Shown: one piece after another, positions 45,152 to 57,069 of the stretch
How positions within the stretch are numbered: the stretch's first letter is position 1
Layout of the letters: every line of letters begins with the position of its first letter
Assembly (NCBI GenBank): GCA_013339895.1
Contig: JABACO010000016.1
Span: 2,995,767-3,059,766 of the forward strand
DNA from: Ephydatia muelleri
Lineage: Eukaryota; Porifera; Demospongiae; Spongillida; Spongillidae
Direction: 5' to 3'
Length of the DNA: 64,000 nucleotides
The notes under the pieces: generated by a model
Seen by the model: only the letters and a program-made list of their open reading frames with translations
What the model was told of the DNA's origin: nothing
Databases searched by the model: none
Position numbers and translations under genes: made by a program

Positions 45152-46663
45152 TCTGAAGCCACACCTACATCCAAGTGATATTCTAATTCAAAGACAACAA
45201 CACACCAAACACCACGGGTAGGAGGCAAACCTGATGTCGGATAATGCTCCCATTCGCACAATCCATTGGCATGGTTACAGTCATTGCTCCAATCCATGGG
45301 CAAGCTGAAGCCACACCGACATCCAAGTGATATTCTAATTCAAAGACAACAACACACCAAACACCACAGGTAGGAGGCAAACCTGATGTTGGATAATGCT
45401 CCCATTCGCACAATCCATTGGCATGGTTACAGTCATTGCTCCAATCCATGGGCAAGCTGAAGCCACACCTACATCCAAGTGATATTCTAATTCAAAGACA
45501 ACAACACACCAAACACCACGGGTAGGAGGCAAACCTGATGTTGGATAATGCTCCCATTCGCACAATCCATTGGCATGGTTACAGTCATTGCTCCAATCCA
45601 TGGGCAAGCTGAAGCCACACCTACATCCAAGTGATATTCTACTTCAAAGACAACAACACACCAAACACCACGGGTAGGAGGCAAACCTGATGTCGGATAA
45701 TGCTCCCATTCGCACAATCCATTGGCATGGTTACAGTCATTGCTCCAATCCATGGGCAAGCTGAAGCCACACCTACATCCAAGTGATATTCTAATTCAAA
45801 GACAACAACACACCAAACACCACGGGTAGGAGGCAAACCTGATGTCGGATAATGCTCCCATTCGCACAATCCATTGGCATGGTTACAGTCATTGCTCCAA
45901 TCCATGGGCAAGCTGAAGCCACACCTACATCCAAGTGATATTCTAATTCAAAGACAACAACACACCAAACACCACGGGTAGGAGGCAAACCTGATGTCGA
46001 ATAATGCTCCCATTCGCACAATCCATTGGCATGGTTACAGTCATTGCTCCAATCCATGGGCAAGCTGAAGCCACACCTACAACCAAGTGATATTCTAATT
46101 CAAAGACAACAACACACCAAACACCACGCAAACCTGATGTCGGATAATGCTCCCATTCGCACAATCCATTGGCATGGTTACAGTCATTGCTCCAATCCAT
46201 GGGCAAGCTGAAGCCACACCTACAACCAAGTGATATTCTAATTCAAAGACAACAACACACCAAACACCACGGGTAGGAGGCAAACCTGATGTCGGATAAT
46301 GCTCCCATTCGCACAATCCATTGGCATGGTTACAGTCATTGCTCCAATCCATGGGCAAGCTAAAGCCACACCTACATCCAAGTGATATTCTAATTCAAAG
46401 ACAACAACACACCAAACACCACGGGTAGGAGGCAAACCTGATGTCGGATAATGCTCCCATTCGCACAATCCATTGGCATGGTTACAGTCATTGCTCCAAT
46501 CCATGGGCAAGCTAAAGCCACACCTACATCCAAGTGATATTCTAATTCAAAGACAACAACACACCAAACACCACGGGTAGGAGGCAAACCTGATGTCGGA
46601 TAATGCTCCCATTCGCACAATCCATTGGCATGGTTACAGTCATTGCTCCAATCCATGGGAAAG
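45152..46663. repeat. 152-bp satellite array, 10 units
   Basis: Unit starts ctgaagccacacctacatcc and ends near caatccatgggcaag. Starts at 45152, 45304, 45456, 45608, 45760, 45912, 46064, 46207, 46359 and 46511; the unit at 46064 lacks 9 bp (ggtaggagg). A degenerate partial unit follows (46664-46790). Units differ at only a few positions, so the array is young or homogenised. 152 is not a multiple of 3, so the overlapping 90-codon frames are not genes. Confidence 0.97.
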
Positions 46664-47135
46664 CTGAAGCCACACCTACATCCAAGTGCTATTCTAATTC
46701 AAAGACAACAACACACCAAACCAAACACCATGGATAGAAGGCAAACCTGATGTCACGCATACATCCAGGTGATATTCGAATTCAAAGACATGATTGATTA
46801 GCTTCTGTACTAAAAGATGCGTACATGAGCAGCATACAAACACATGCAGTTAGCCCACACATCAATAGGCCTACACACGCGTTTCATTCCATGCATACAT
46901 AATTTTTTGCGTGGAAGCTCACCGAACCTTCAGATTTACTCACAAGATTGAGTAGTGCTGATCAACACGCACCAACGTGTAAGCTGCTAGCATCGCTATC
47001 CGCCAATATGTTTCATCACGCTTGGATCTTTTCAAAAGTTAACTCACGTGCTCGTCACATATTAACAGCTGTATTTATCGTAGTCTGCTGGCTCTTTTGG
47101 CCGGACCGAAGCACGGAACGGTAGTCCTGTCCGAC

Positions 47136-47157
47136 CATAGATAGTATACTATCTATG
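47136..47157. repeat. Perfect 22-bp palindrome
   Basis: Half-site catagatagta followed directly by its reverse complement, about 320 bp inside the right end of the 7.8-kb element. Confidence 0.9.
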
Positions 47158-47454
47158 TTCCGACTCATAAAGTATTTTTGACCAATACAATTATGTTAAC
47201 CCACGCTCAATTAACACATGCAAAGTACTCCGCGTTCTCCGCATTCATAAAATCATGCGGGTACTTCATACGAGTTTACATCTACCTTCAATATCATGTG
47301 GATCTCAAACGCACGCGTACGCGTATTATGTGTGAACGTGTATACATACTTCGAAACGAGTGATGCAAGCAATTTTTATAAGTTTTGGCCGCACAACAAG
47401 ATACGTCACGTGATCAAACGTAACAATGAATACAATTAAGCTGGAAATAATTTT

Positions 47455-47477
47455 ACCCACGCCTTAACTGCCCTGAG
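47455..47477 (-). repeat. Right terminal inverted repeat of the 7.8-kb element
   Basis: Complement of the left end with one mismatch (c versus g at position 18). Confidence 0.8.
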
Positions 47478-48511
47478 TCTACCTCCACTAGCTAGGGGAA
47501 TCAATAAGGTCCACTGGAGATAACTTAATTCATATGCATTCTCTTTCTCCTCCCCTACGTGACAAAATTTGTTGTACTGCCGTGTAATTGGAGGCAATGG
47601 TGATGTGTTCCTCCATCTCTGGGTACTATGAGTGAATGCTGTAACTTGTGCTGATTTTAATGTTGTTAGCATTAATGAGGTGCCTGTCCATGCGGTCTAC
47701 ATGGCTCTATGGGACAGATCAATGCATTTTGGCGATACGAAGTCACTCACTGCAAAAAAAAAAAGTGTGAAGGTCACCCGTTTTGTGGTGTGACGGCTCG
47801 CAGCCAATAGGCACTCCAAATCAGGTGTGACCTTCACACCGAATATATAAACGGGTAAAATCACTCTTAAAAAAGTGGTGACTTCACGCCGTCTAATGGG
47901 TGATTTCATTCCATCGCAGAGCCAGTATTAATAACCAGAATTATAATTATATAAAGTCAAACAAACACAATAACACAGTATGAAAAAGAATGTTTATAAC
48001 ACAAAATAGCAAGTGTTTCTTCATGGAGGCTGTATGACAGGCCTGTGTTCCACACACATCCATGTTGCTGTTCAGTCGATCTTCAAATCATTCTTTTTCT
48101 GTATTAATAAGTAACACTGAAATCAAAATCGGCTGGAGTTTAACTGGTTACACATGAATGGGTCTGTATGAATTTAATATTGATACACCTACCACCCAAA
48201 CATACATACACTTGAACATACCCAAATAATGTCAATGATGGTTTCTGCCATGCTCCTGAATGATGGCATGGAACCAGCTAGTCCAAAAGGAAGTAGAGTG
48301 GCAGGTTTACCAATAGTAACAACAACACAGCGCACTTAATACTTGACCACACCTACCTTGCCCATCCTGGCTTTATGGACAGCTGCAAATGTCCTCACAA
48401 GGTTATAGCCATCAACCTGGTGGGGCTTGAACGTCATGATATGAGACGCCAGGGCTCAGAAGATTAGCCTGAAATAGGTATGGGAGGTGAAGATAAAAGT
48501 ATGCAGCTTGA

Positions 48512-48715
48512 CTTACAGTCCCTCTTGGATACAGCTTTCTCTGTGAAACTGAATTGTTCAGCTGACCCTACGCAACGAAAAATGATGCTACTTCACTCAT
48601 ACACATGGATGTACTTACCGTCCCTCTTGGATACAGCTTTCTCTGTGAAACTGAATTGTTCAGCTGACCCTACGCAATGAAAAATGACGCTACTTCACTC
48701 ATACACATGGATGCA
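48512..48715. repeat. 102-bp tandem duplication
   Basis: Two copies, each containing gtccctcttggatacagc and ctacttcactcatacacatg, differing at a handful of bases. Confidence 0.9.
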
Positions 48716-49756
48716 AATGCAACAGTGAGTCGTATCACAATTGTGCGCCATTTGTTTGGTACTATGTCAATCCTCTTTGAACTAGACACTAATCCGGGGA
48801 GGGAAGGAGGGGGAGAGGGGGGGGGGGAGTACCTTTGACATGGTTATATCTATGAAACCATTGAGAATATACTGAATAACACCTTCACTAGTGGAATTGT
48901 TAGCTGTGAGTTCACACCCCCATCTCCCCTCTGTCTACCACATACCTCCATCATCTCCCTAGCTTGCAGTGAACCGGAGCAATCACCCGGTCCACAGTCC
49001 CTTGAATGCAGGCAACGCCTCTTTTATGTCACCACACACTATTGTTGGTAAATAGGAAAAAATGTCAAGCGGAGGAGGGAGTGTTAGATAGAGATTTCAA
49101 GCTTGTCTTTCAGATGCTGTGTATCAGATATACAGCAATGTGTATTGTGTATCAGATATACAGCAATGTGTATATGCTCATGAAGGACACATGGGTGAGG
49201 TAATGAGACTCACTTTGTGGTGTACGTAAACAGGTCTGGGTACGTGACTAGCTCATCGGCAGTGGAAAAAACGAACTCCAAATACAAGAATGTAATGAGA
49301 GGTCAGAGTTCTGAATGTCATAGATTGTAGGTCAAGTGCTAATGTTGCATGAATGCTCAACATGTACTCTTAATTATAAAACCTATTATCTGCATTCAGG
49401 TTGAAAAGCTGCAGTTTTGGGGGAGGAGTTCCAGACACCCTGGCTGCACAACAGTGCATGGTTTAGGACACTGGGTGTGGGAATCATAATTATATTCAAT
49501 AAACAGTTGTGTAGCAATTAGAATTGACTACGTTTGAAAATATAGGTGATAATGATAAGCACTTTTTCCATTTCTGTTTTCCTGATTTTTATTGCTTTCT
49601 GACATACATAATATTGTAGTTGAGTGTCTATTTGTATATAATGAATGACTTCATGTGTGAGATTGTTTTTTGATATGAAGTTCAACCTTAATTATGTATT
49701 TTCATAGCTCTCACAAAAATGCACAAGCTCCAAACAAACAAAAGCATTCAACAACA

Positions 49757-49823
49757 CACACACACACACCCACACCCACACCCACACACACACAAACCCA
49801 CACACACACACACACACACACAT
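49757..49823. repeat. CA-rich microsatellite
   Basis: Mostly (CA)n with CCCACA interruptions. Confidence 0.95.
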
Positions 49824-50576
49824 GCACAACAAGGCTTGATACGGAATAGTTAATGGTACTTTCATGGGAAAATGCTAATTTAAATCATTGTAAACAACAG
49901 CAAAATGAAGTTGGTTTGACTACTTTTTCTTTTTTTAGCTGCTACTATAATCAAGACAAATTCAAGATAATGCATGGCTTCTGCACCCTTTTGGGTTTTA
50001 TTCAAGTTTGTGTTGTTTGACGTCACACGTCTGTTTATACGCAATTGGGAATTGGAATTGCCATCCTGTGGTTGTCGCAAAAGAGACGTAGGTACCTCCT
50101 GTGGCGTTAGTTTCATAATCTCTGTACTTGAGTTTTGAACCACTTGTAATGTGCCAAATGCACTCTTGCATTTCGTATTCCATCTGCGAGTTGGTATCAA
50201 AGTGGCTTCTGAAACGTGTAATCTTGCAACAAATGCACCAACCACAGATCTAAATGCACGAGTTTGTAACCAAGTAGGACTATATCCAACTGTCTTGAAA
50301 GATTTTTAAAAGCCCGAGGCTACGTTACAGTCGCATGCACATGCCATTCTAGGTGTCTTTATTCAATAATCCTACCAGAATGAGGAAGGGCACCTAGAAG
50401 AGATCGCCAGGGAATGCTAGACAGTTCATTCTGATTTATCCTATTCTGATCAAACCATCTTTTTGTGATGCATCATTGCCTTCCAACACATTAGTTATTG
50501 ATCCAATCATTTCCACCACTAACTTACTAGAGATTCAGACAAGAGCTCTGGCTTGGTGTAGCGTGCACTTACACTC

Positions 50577-51746
50577 AATGAGGCTTATCTTTTTCTTTCT
50601 AACAGCCCCAATCAAAAAAGTTGCTTTGAGTTGACAGTACAGGTCTATTGGCATGCATGTTCCACTACTAAACTTCCAGGACTGCATGCTTGACCAGATG
50701 GATAGAATGACATATTTGTTACAAGGTTTTCTAGAAATGTATGTATGCCTCATAACATTTCTGGATGCAATGATTCTACCCAGACATAGAGTAATCTGAT
50801 GGAAGTGGAAGCTGGGATTGGGACTGAGACATTATAGTCAAAGCTCAAGCTATAGGGTTGAAGGCAGCACCAATATCATTTCACACCATAGCTGTGTTTA
50901 TTTTGATGAAAAATATCTTAATTGTGAGAGAGGTTTTGCACCCAAGCTTTAAAAGCGCGATTAAGATATTATGAAGCAAACAGTATGGTTGATGAGGTCA
51001 CTAGAACTAATATTGACACTGCATTTCTTCAATGGTATAGTGAAATGCTTAAGCTAGCTGAGGGTGTAGAAAAGACTGTGCCCAGGAAAGCTAGAGAACC
51101 GTTGCAACGTTCTAGTGAGAATCCACAGGATCACTATGAAAAGGCAGTGGTTGTTCCACTTTTGGGCTGCCTTTTAAGTGAGAGGTTCAGTAAGGAGGGT
51201 CGTCTCTTCTATGCCCCATGCCATCTATTATCCTTACTTCAACATTAGACTCATTCAAGTACATGCCAGACATGCTGAAATGGCAGTTCGATCTCACGTT
51301 ACCACAATCCTCGGGGAATGAACTTAGAAGATGGCAGGTCCTGTGGCAAAATAGAAAGAAGGAAACGGAAGGACAAATAGTTGTATTTTATATTCCCAGT
51401 ATAACTTACTGCAGGCTCTCGGGGTCTGTGACATTAGTACTGTTCCAAGTATTGACATTCTTGTAGGTATATAGGTGCACTCTATACCTATTACCAGTGC
51501 AGAAGCGGAGCGGTCCTTTTTGTTGTTGCGAAGACTAAAGACCTACTCAAGATGCGTGATGACCGAAGAACGCCTTTAATTTCTGATCTTGCTGTATGTA
51601 TAATAGCCGTGCACAAAGATGAAAAGATCGAAATGGACGAAATTTGCCGTACTTTTGTGCAGGAGCATTCACGGAGACTATCATCGCTGTTTAATGACGA
51701 CGTAACTTTTGTGCGTGCCTTATATTATGCAATTGAGATTTTTTAA
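50577..51746 (+). pseudogene. hAT-type transposase remnant, right copy
   Basis: Same pieces as on the left: MVDEVTRTNIDTAFLQWYSE at 50985, AEAERSFLLLRRLKTYLL just before 51552, and KMRDDRRTPLISDLAV. It is truncated at its 5' side at the inner boundary of the inverted repeat (50577), while the left copy continues about 740 bp further. Confidence 0.7.
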
Positions 51747-51874
51747 GCGGAGCTCTAGCGATTTTAATACATAACATACCAAACGATAGCCCTAGACCCC
51801 GATGGGGGAGCTAATAGCGCTCCCCCATACCCCCTAGCTGAGGGTGGGACACTGCCGCATTTTCATATCAACCT

Positions 51875-51902
51875 CCCCCCCCCCCCCCCCCCCCCCCCCC
51901 CC
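51875..51902. repeat. 28-bp poly(C) tract
   Basis: Right-arm counterpart of the 31-bp G run at 31491. Confidence 0.95.
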
Positions 51903-53048
51903 TTCCGAAGTTCCTAGCTAGCTGTATCCGCCCTGTGCAGTCGCATAAGTCATCGCATGTGTGGGACAGAAGAGTGTGACTATAGGAGTGTGGTCAGAGC
52001 TCTGTGTGTGCGGGAGATTATGATCAATTCAGCATATAAAGGGTACTACTTTGAAAAGTTTCCTCACTGAGGAGTGGGGTGCATGGCCCTAGTAGATACT
52101 TTTGATTCAATGCTGAGGTTAGCATTCATATACCTTTATGCACGTGACAGTGTCAAACATCTCTCCCTCCTCCACCTTCCCATATCTTCTCCCCTATTCC
52201 CTTCTCCCTCATATTCAGGTGACACGATGGTGTTGTTGTGTGGGTGGGGGGGTGGGGGGGGGGGGGGGTTATTTCTGTCCAACTCCACATTCTTTTGAGT
52301 TGAGTGATCACACCCACCTTCACCAGCTTGTACATGTAGCTGGCCTTGGTACAGTATATCAGTGTTAATCCTATATCCCCCACTCCATTTATTAACATAG
52401 CTTTTATTGCTGCATTATTCGCTTTTATTCTAATTCGTCAAAAATTAAATAAAAGAACCAACCCCTTCTCAGCACCTTCAGAAGGTATCCTTGTGCAAGC
52501 TACGTACTGTATAAGCTACAAAATTGTACTTTCTCATAAACGTATTGGTTTCTTTTATGTAACTGTGATACATAAAATACTATTCACTGAAGTACACTGA
52601 CCACATATATTGCCTCTCCCAAAGCACATGCTATGTAGAAGTAGTGTTGCAGTACTGCTCTGATACCACTAGCCTCATGAGATTCAAATTTGGATCGTGC
52701 AGTTTCCAATTTTTTTATCCTCCTTTCATAATGCAGGATTTGCACATTTACTACATGACAATTCGTTGCTTTGAAAACATGATCTGCAGTATAAGCGTAA
52801 TAAACTATTATTTGTCTGTGTGTGTGTGTGGAGAGGTGTGGTGTTAGAGAGGTGTGATGTGTTGTATGTGTGTGTATGTGGAGAGTATCTGTTCTATCCC
52901 GATGTAAAATTAATGTCCGGTTAATAAATCGGTCGGCCTGTTACCAAACCGGACATCCGGTTGATTAACCGGGTACCGGCTAATCAACAGGATGCGCATG
53001 CTCATTGATTTTTTACCACGTTGAGCACGTTGATTTGCGTGATTGGCT

Positions 53049-53204
53049 ATGGAAAAAAGCAAAAAGGAGATATTTTTGGACTACATACAGTCAACATTTC
53101 CCGTTGGAGCGAAACGCTCAAGTAATCAGGCACTGAGCTTTGCGGAGCGTGTAGTGCTACATCTGAAGGGAAATAAGGATCCCGATGCTTCGCTTCGGCA
53201 CTGA
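53049..53204 (+). CDS. Conserved 51-codon frame of unknown function, right copy
   Basis: Identical to the left copy (30344-30189). ATG at 53049, TGA at 53202. Relatively charged N-terminus MEKSKKEIF. Preceded by a ccggttgattaaccgg-type cluster (52915-52985). Confidence 0.35.
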   Translation: MEKSKKEIFLDYIQSTFPVGAKRSSNQALSFAERVVLHLKGNKDPDASLRH

Positions 53205-54089
53205 TCAGTGCGTAGACGATGATATTATCATCGCTGCTCAATACTTGTTGAAGCTGTAACATAGATGGGTTTCAAAATACATTGCTAGTCTCAAAGTTTC
53301 AGATGGAACTGACCTAAAAGGATGCCGTTCAGTCAAATATTCAACATTAATGCTATGCACTGGATAACAATATCTACTATTAATTTACCACTGTCCAATA
53401 TAAGGGTATATGACAATAACCATGGCCAATTACTACAGGATGTACAGAAGCTTGTTGCAGATATCTTGCAATCCAACCAAAAGTCTATTGAGGTTCAAAA
53501 CATGTATATAATTTCTCCTCCCTTCTTCCTGGTGTAGACCACAGGTGCTAGCCATGAGCTGCTGCTTTCAGAATGATCCTTTCTTCATTATATCATTCAT
53601 CGCTCCTGCCTGAACTTCTTGCTGGAAGTGTGCTGGTATCCTCCTACAGGTGTACATGTAGGTGGGACTCTTGCTGGAGACTCCACTGTGTTGACAGGCC
53701 AGCTTGGAATGGTCAGCCCAGGGGTCTTGACGAATCTAGGATATATTTTTGGTATCCCATGGGATAATTTTGCAGCAGCAAAGATTAATCCTAGGATTAA
53801 TTTTGGTAGGATAATTTTTGCTGTGACAGTTCCTACGTACTCGGTATCGCTCGTCAGGCACCATATTGCCAAACGCGTCAACGAAACAAGTGCGGGCCAT
53901 GCACCAAAGCTGTGTCACTCAAGAGTGTCCATGTTGCCTTCACAAGATAGAAAAAGGGCTTTACAACTACACACACGTGGCTATTACATATTGCTAACAA
54001 AACATAATTACTTGGGGGTGGAATATAAAATGGCAGGGTGGGATCAGTTTGGTACCTTCCTATAGGATAAAATTTTGCGGCCGGATTAC

Positions 54090-54147
54090 ATTTTTCGCTA
54101 TAACCCGCCACAAACTGGTTGGCTGAGGAGTCAAGCCCGGGTATGGC
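54090..54147 (-). pseudogene. Gag remnant, distal piece in right arm
   Basis: Carries the end of the remnant (pieces matching PGLDSSA and FVAGY) on the minus strand. Cut at 54147 by the fold-back element; the rest lies at 58731-58990. Confidence 0.65.
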
Positions 54148-54712
54148 TAGTCTGGGGACCCTAGCATGATGTAGGGTCTGGAACCACGCGTATACCAAAC
54201 TTGTTCTGATTAGTGTTTGTTGATATTGTATGTTTATATGATATTCATCATCCGCAAAACCGCGCTCTCACGTGAATCGAATCAACACCCAATCACACTA
54301 ATCTGGGGACCAGTATACTTGTAGAAGACAAGTCAAGAAAGCTGTCAGCATCAGCGCTAGCATCTCTGAACCTGGGACGATCGGCGCCTCTATAGCTTCT
54401 CCACCTTCAGTCACGGTAGGATGCTGAAGACATGTTAAATTGTTTTTTTTTACGTGTGCTAGATCGTCCATACGTCGAATATAGAGCGTTGTTAGACACC
54501 CAATCACAGATTCAGAGATGCTAGCGCTCATGCTGACAACTTTCTTGACTTGTCTTCTACAAGATACTGGTCCCCAGATTAGTGTTGATTCGATTCACGT
54601 GAGAGCGCGGTTTTGCGGATGATGAATATCATATAAACATACAATATCAATCAGAACAAGTTTGGTATACGCGTGGTTCCAGACCCTACATCATGCTAGG
54701 GTCCCCAGACTA
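54148..54712. mobile_element. 565-bp fold-back hAT-like element
   Basis: Ends tagtctggggacccta...tagggtccccagacta. The two halves are imperfect inverted copies for about 240 bp, including gtttggtatacgcgtggttc in reverse on each side. An 8-bp target duplication ggtatggc flanks it (54140-54147 and 54713-54720); the left arm has a single copy. An 8-bp duplication fits a non-autonomous hAT element. No coding capacity. Confidence 0.88.
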
Positions 54713-54729
54713 GGTATGGCTGGTTCCGG

Positions 54730-54840
54730 TGTAACAGGATAGCTTGTCCCCCCGGATAGGCTGTCCCCCTGCGGACACCCTATCCTAGTATACGTTGTCC
54801 GGCTTTAGGATAGCTTGTCCCCCTCGTACATATGTTTCAT
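54730..54840. repeat. Left terminal/subterminal repeats of the Ginger1 element
   Basis: Contains ggatagcttgtccccc twice, plus related ggataggctgtccccc and gtatacgttgtccgg words in both orientations, mirrored at the right end (58555-58726). Confidence 0.8.
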
Positions 54841-55027
54841 CATTAGTGGGTTAGACACGCGCTTAAAGTTGCAACTGCTTTAGGATGCTAGATCTCACCA
54901 ACCGACTCGACTGCAAGACGCAAACACTTGGTTTCTAAGATTTCTTTCTATTAGTATACCGTATAACACCTCATTTCTCTCACGTGTTTGGAACAGATGA
55001 ACAGCGTGTGACAAATTCTAAGTGCGA

Positions 55028-55563
55028 ATGACAGAGCAGAAAGAGATTCAATTGTACAACGATATCTACAGATATCTCAAGGACAGCGAGTATCGTCCAA
55101 ATGCTACCAAAAATGACAAGCGAGTGATTCGCAGGAGAGCATGCAGTTTTGTGTTAAGAGACGGCTTGCTCTATTTTACGGAAGATGGGGCAGACTCAAC
55201 AGCAAAGCAGTGGATCGTAGATAAAGAGAGTCAAATGAAGGTGATCACGTCATGTCACGATCACAAGTTAGGTGAGTCACGATGCTTCGCGACTTATTTT
55301 TACCGGTTTCACATGTTCCTAAAAGGCGGTGGGCATTTTGGACGCGACAAGACTCTTCAGAAAATCTGTTCGCGCTTTTATTGGCGCGATATGACCAAGC
55401 ATATTAAGGAGTATGTTAACACGTGTGAACAGTGCCAAAAGGCCAATCCTAAGATGATTAAGGAGACCGCAGTGCTACATCCGATTCCCGTTAAGACCGA
55501 AGTCTGGCATCAAATTGGGATCGATCTTGTAGGCCCTCTTAAACTTACACGCAGAGGAAATAG
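55028..55563 (+). pseudogene. Ginger1 transposase, exons 1-2: zinc region and first Asp
   Basis: Start ATG 55028 (MTEQKEIQLYND); the upstream GTG at 55022 is not a likely start. A 54-nt intron (55272-55325, gtgagt...ctaaaag) is inferred because removing it joins HKLG to GGHFGRDKT, the usual integrase H2C2 context; 54 nt without a stop leaves the frame open either way. The zinc region continues KICSRFYWRDMTKHI and CEQCQ. The first catalytic Asp is in IGIDLVGPL (about 55518). The exon ends at 55563 with donor gtatgt. Confidence 0.85.
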
Positions 55564-55941
55564 GTATGTTCTATTTATTTCGTGCATTCTGCTACTAGTA
55601 GGTTGTTTGTGAACAAAATACTGTAGTTATGCATGCTTGATAGCTTCACCCAGACCACGTTTGCAGCTAGTATTGCCACTGTGCCTGCAGTAAAACCAGT
55701 TCATTCATAAGTATACAATAGCAAAAGACACACAACCATGTTTCTTCTTCAGACACAAAGACCACAATACGTTAGTGTCTTTTACTGTTAGGCCAATGCC
55801 ACATCAGTGACAATACCGTTGCAATTGCAGAAATAGTCTAAGCTGTTTTTAATAATAGTATTCTAATAATGCTTCATATACAAATGCAGGTACTTAAATG
55901 GCATAATTTATGTTACAAGTCATGACCTGATTTTATTTTAG
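55564..55941 (+). other. Ginger1 intron
   Basis: 378 nt from gtatgt to ttttattttag. Joining 55563 to 55942 gives GNR then YLATCIDYFSK, in the expected integrase position. Confidence 0.7.
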
Positions 55942-57011
55942 ATATCTCGCTACATGCATTGACTATTTTTCCAAGTGCTCAAGCCCTTCCAACAAAATCA
56001 GCTGAAGAAGTAGCACACTTTCTTCTGTCTCTTATTACACGGCTTGGTTGCTTTCATGTTTGCATTTCAGACCAAGGCCGTGAATTTGTTAATTCCCTCA
56101 ACGAAAAGCTTTTTGAAATAGCAGGTGTTGAACACCGGGTATCTAGTGCCTATCACCCCCAAACGAATGGATTGGATGAAAGAATGAACCAAACCTTAAC
56201 CAAAGCTATAGTAAAGTATATCAATACTGAACAGGATGATTGGGATGAGCACATTGAATCTATATTGTTCTCCTATCGCACCAGTGTCCATGCTTCAACT
56301 AAGTGTACACCATTTTATTTGATGTATGGCAGAGAAGCAGTGAGTGCTTCCTGTGCAACTTCAACTGATTGATCACAATCAAGACGGATCAGTAGTAGAT
56401 GAATTGCATGTGGAGAATGACACAGTGCAGTCATACGCTACGCAACTTGAGAAGGTTAAGAAGGAATTATTTTCTAAAGTTGATGTGAACATTAAAAAAG
56501 CACAGAAAAAGCAAAAAGAATTATATGATGAGCGATGCACACCTGAAAAATATCAGATAGGGGATCTTGTGCTTGTGAAAAACATGAGGAATTTAAGCAG
56601 GGCGGGAGGTAAAACAGATGAATGGTGGACAGGGCCTTATGCAATTGTAAACATTCATGAGAAAGGATTGTACAGGCTCAGAAAATTGAGTGATGGAAAA
56701 CAACTTGCAAACATTAATGAAAGCAGACTGAAACCTTTTCATGAAAGAAAAACAGAGTATAGCAATGGTTCAAGTCAAAACCTGGGTGAAAAACAGGTGC
56801 TGGGCAGCAGGGATGAAAATGTAATATTGAATGAGAAAAGTATTACATTGTTTGATGATGAACATGCTCATAGCAAGCAAGACAAGATGCCAAACTGTTA
56901 GATACAACAAATTCTGTTCTTAAAGACCAACTGTATTCCTCCCACCTGCTGCGTTTATGGAGAACAGGTGCTGCTAAATTCTCCTACTCTGCTGATGAAG
57001 ATGATTTTGAT
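55942..57011 (+). pseudogene. Ginger1 transposase, exon 3: DDE core and GPY/F
   Basis: Second Asp in ISDQGREF (about 56070) and Glu in NGLDERM, 35 residues apart (DD35E). GPY/F motif in WWTGPYAIV (about 56623-56650). Frameshifts: near 55974 (two bases short), at about 56337-56344 (a 4-bp agtg duplication) and near 56880, after which the frame with LLDTTNSVLKDQL and YSADEDDFD leads to the donor at 57012. Each break is clear from flanking family motifs. Confidence 0.83.
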
Positions 57012-57069
57012 GTAAGCAAAAGACAGATACCTTTTTAAATTTTAACTTTGCATTCTTTTTCTCTTACAG

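Larger units (their letters stand above)
39668..47477 (+). mobile_element. 7.8-kb DNA transposon of unassigned superfamily
   Basis: Terminal inverted repeats of 23 bp, one mismatch: left ctcagggcagttaaggc then ctgggt, right the complement of ctcagggcagttaaggc then gtgggt. The flanks 39520-39667 and 47478-47690 align to adjacent parts of the gene A intron (24762-25050), so 7810 bp were inserted there. The flanks share tc (39666-39667 and 47478-47479), giving at most a 2-bp target duplication. Inside: a spliced gene for a large protein on the plus strand, a coding minisatellite, two satellite arrays and a palindrome. The coding sequence carries stops and frameshifts, so this copy is probably not autonomous. 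I cannot match the protein to a named superfamily. Confidence 0.75.
47478..50576. other. Spacer without a recognised gene
   Basis: 47478-47690 is the last piece of the third ankyrin module. 47755-47910 has an inverted pair (gtgtgaaggtcac at 47765, complement at about 47825) and a TATA-like atatataaacgg, possibly a small decayed element. 48512-48715 is a two-copy 102-bp tandem duplication. 49118-49173 is a two-copy 28-bp duplication. 49757-49823 is a CA microsatellite. A minus-strand frame at 50245-49880 is unrecognised and probably not coding. Confidence 0.5.

Noticed and set aside
45183..46656. Series of 90-codon minus-strand frames
   Set aside because: Produced by the 152-bp satellite; the unit is not a multiple of three, so the frames cannot join and repeat at each unit.
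45152..46663. CRISPR array
   Set aside because: Units are contiguous 152-bp copies without unique spacers, and the DNA is eukaryotic.
39668..47477. Polinton/Maverick element
   Set aside because: Ends, target duplication and size do not fit, and there is no polymerase B, integrase, ATPase or capsid frame.
49880..50245. 121-codon minus-strand frame
   Set aside because: No recognisable domain, low-complexity tail, no splice context and no second copy in the window.
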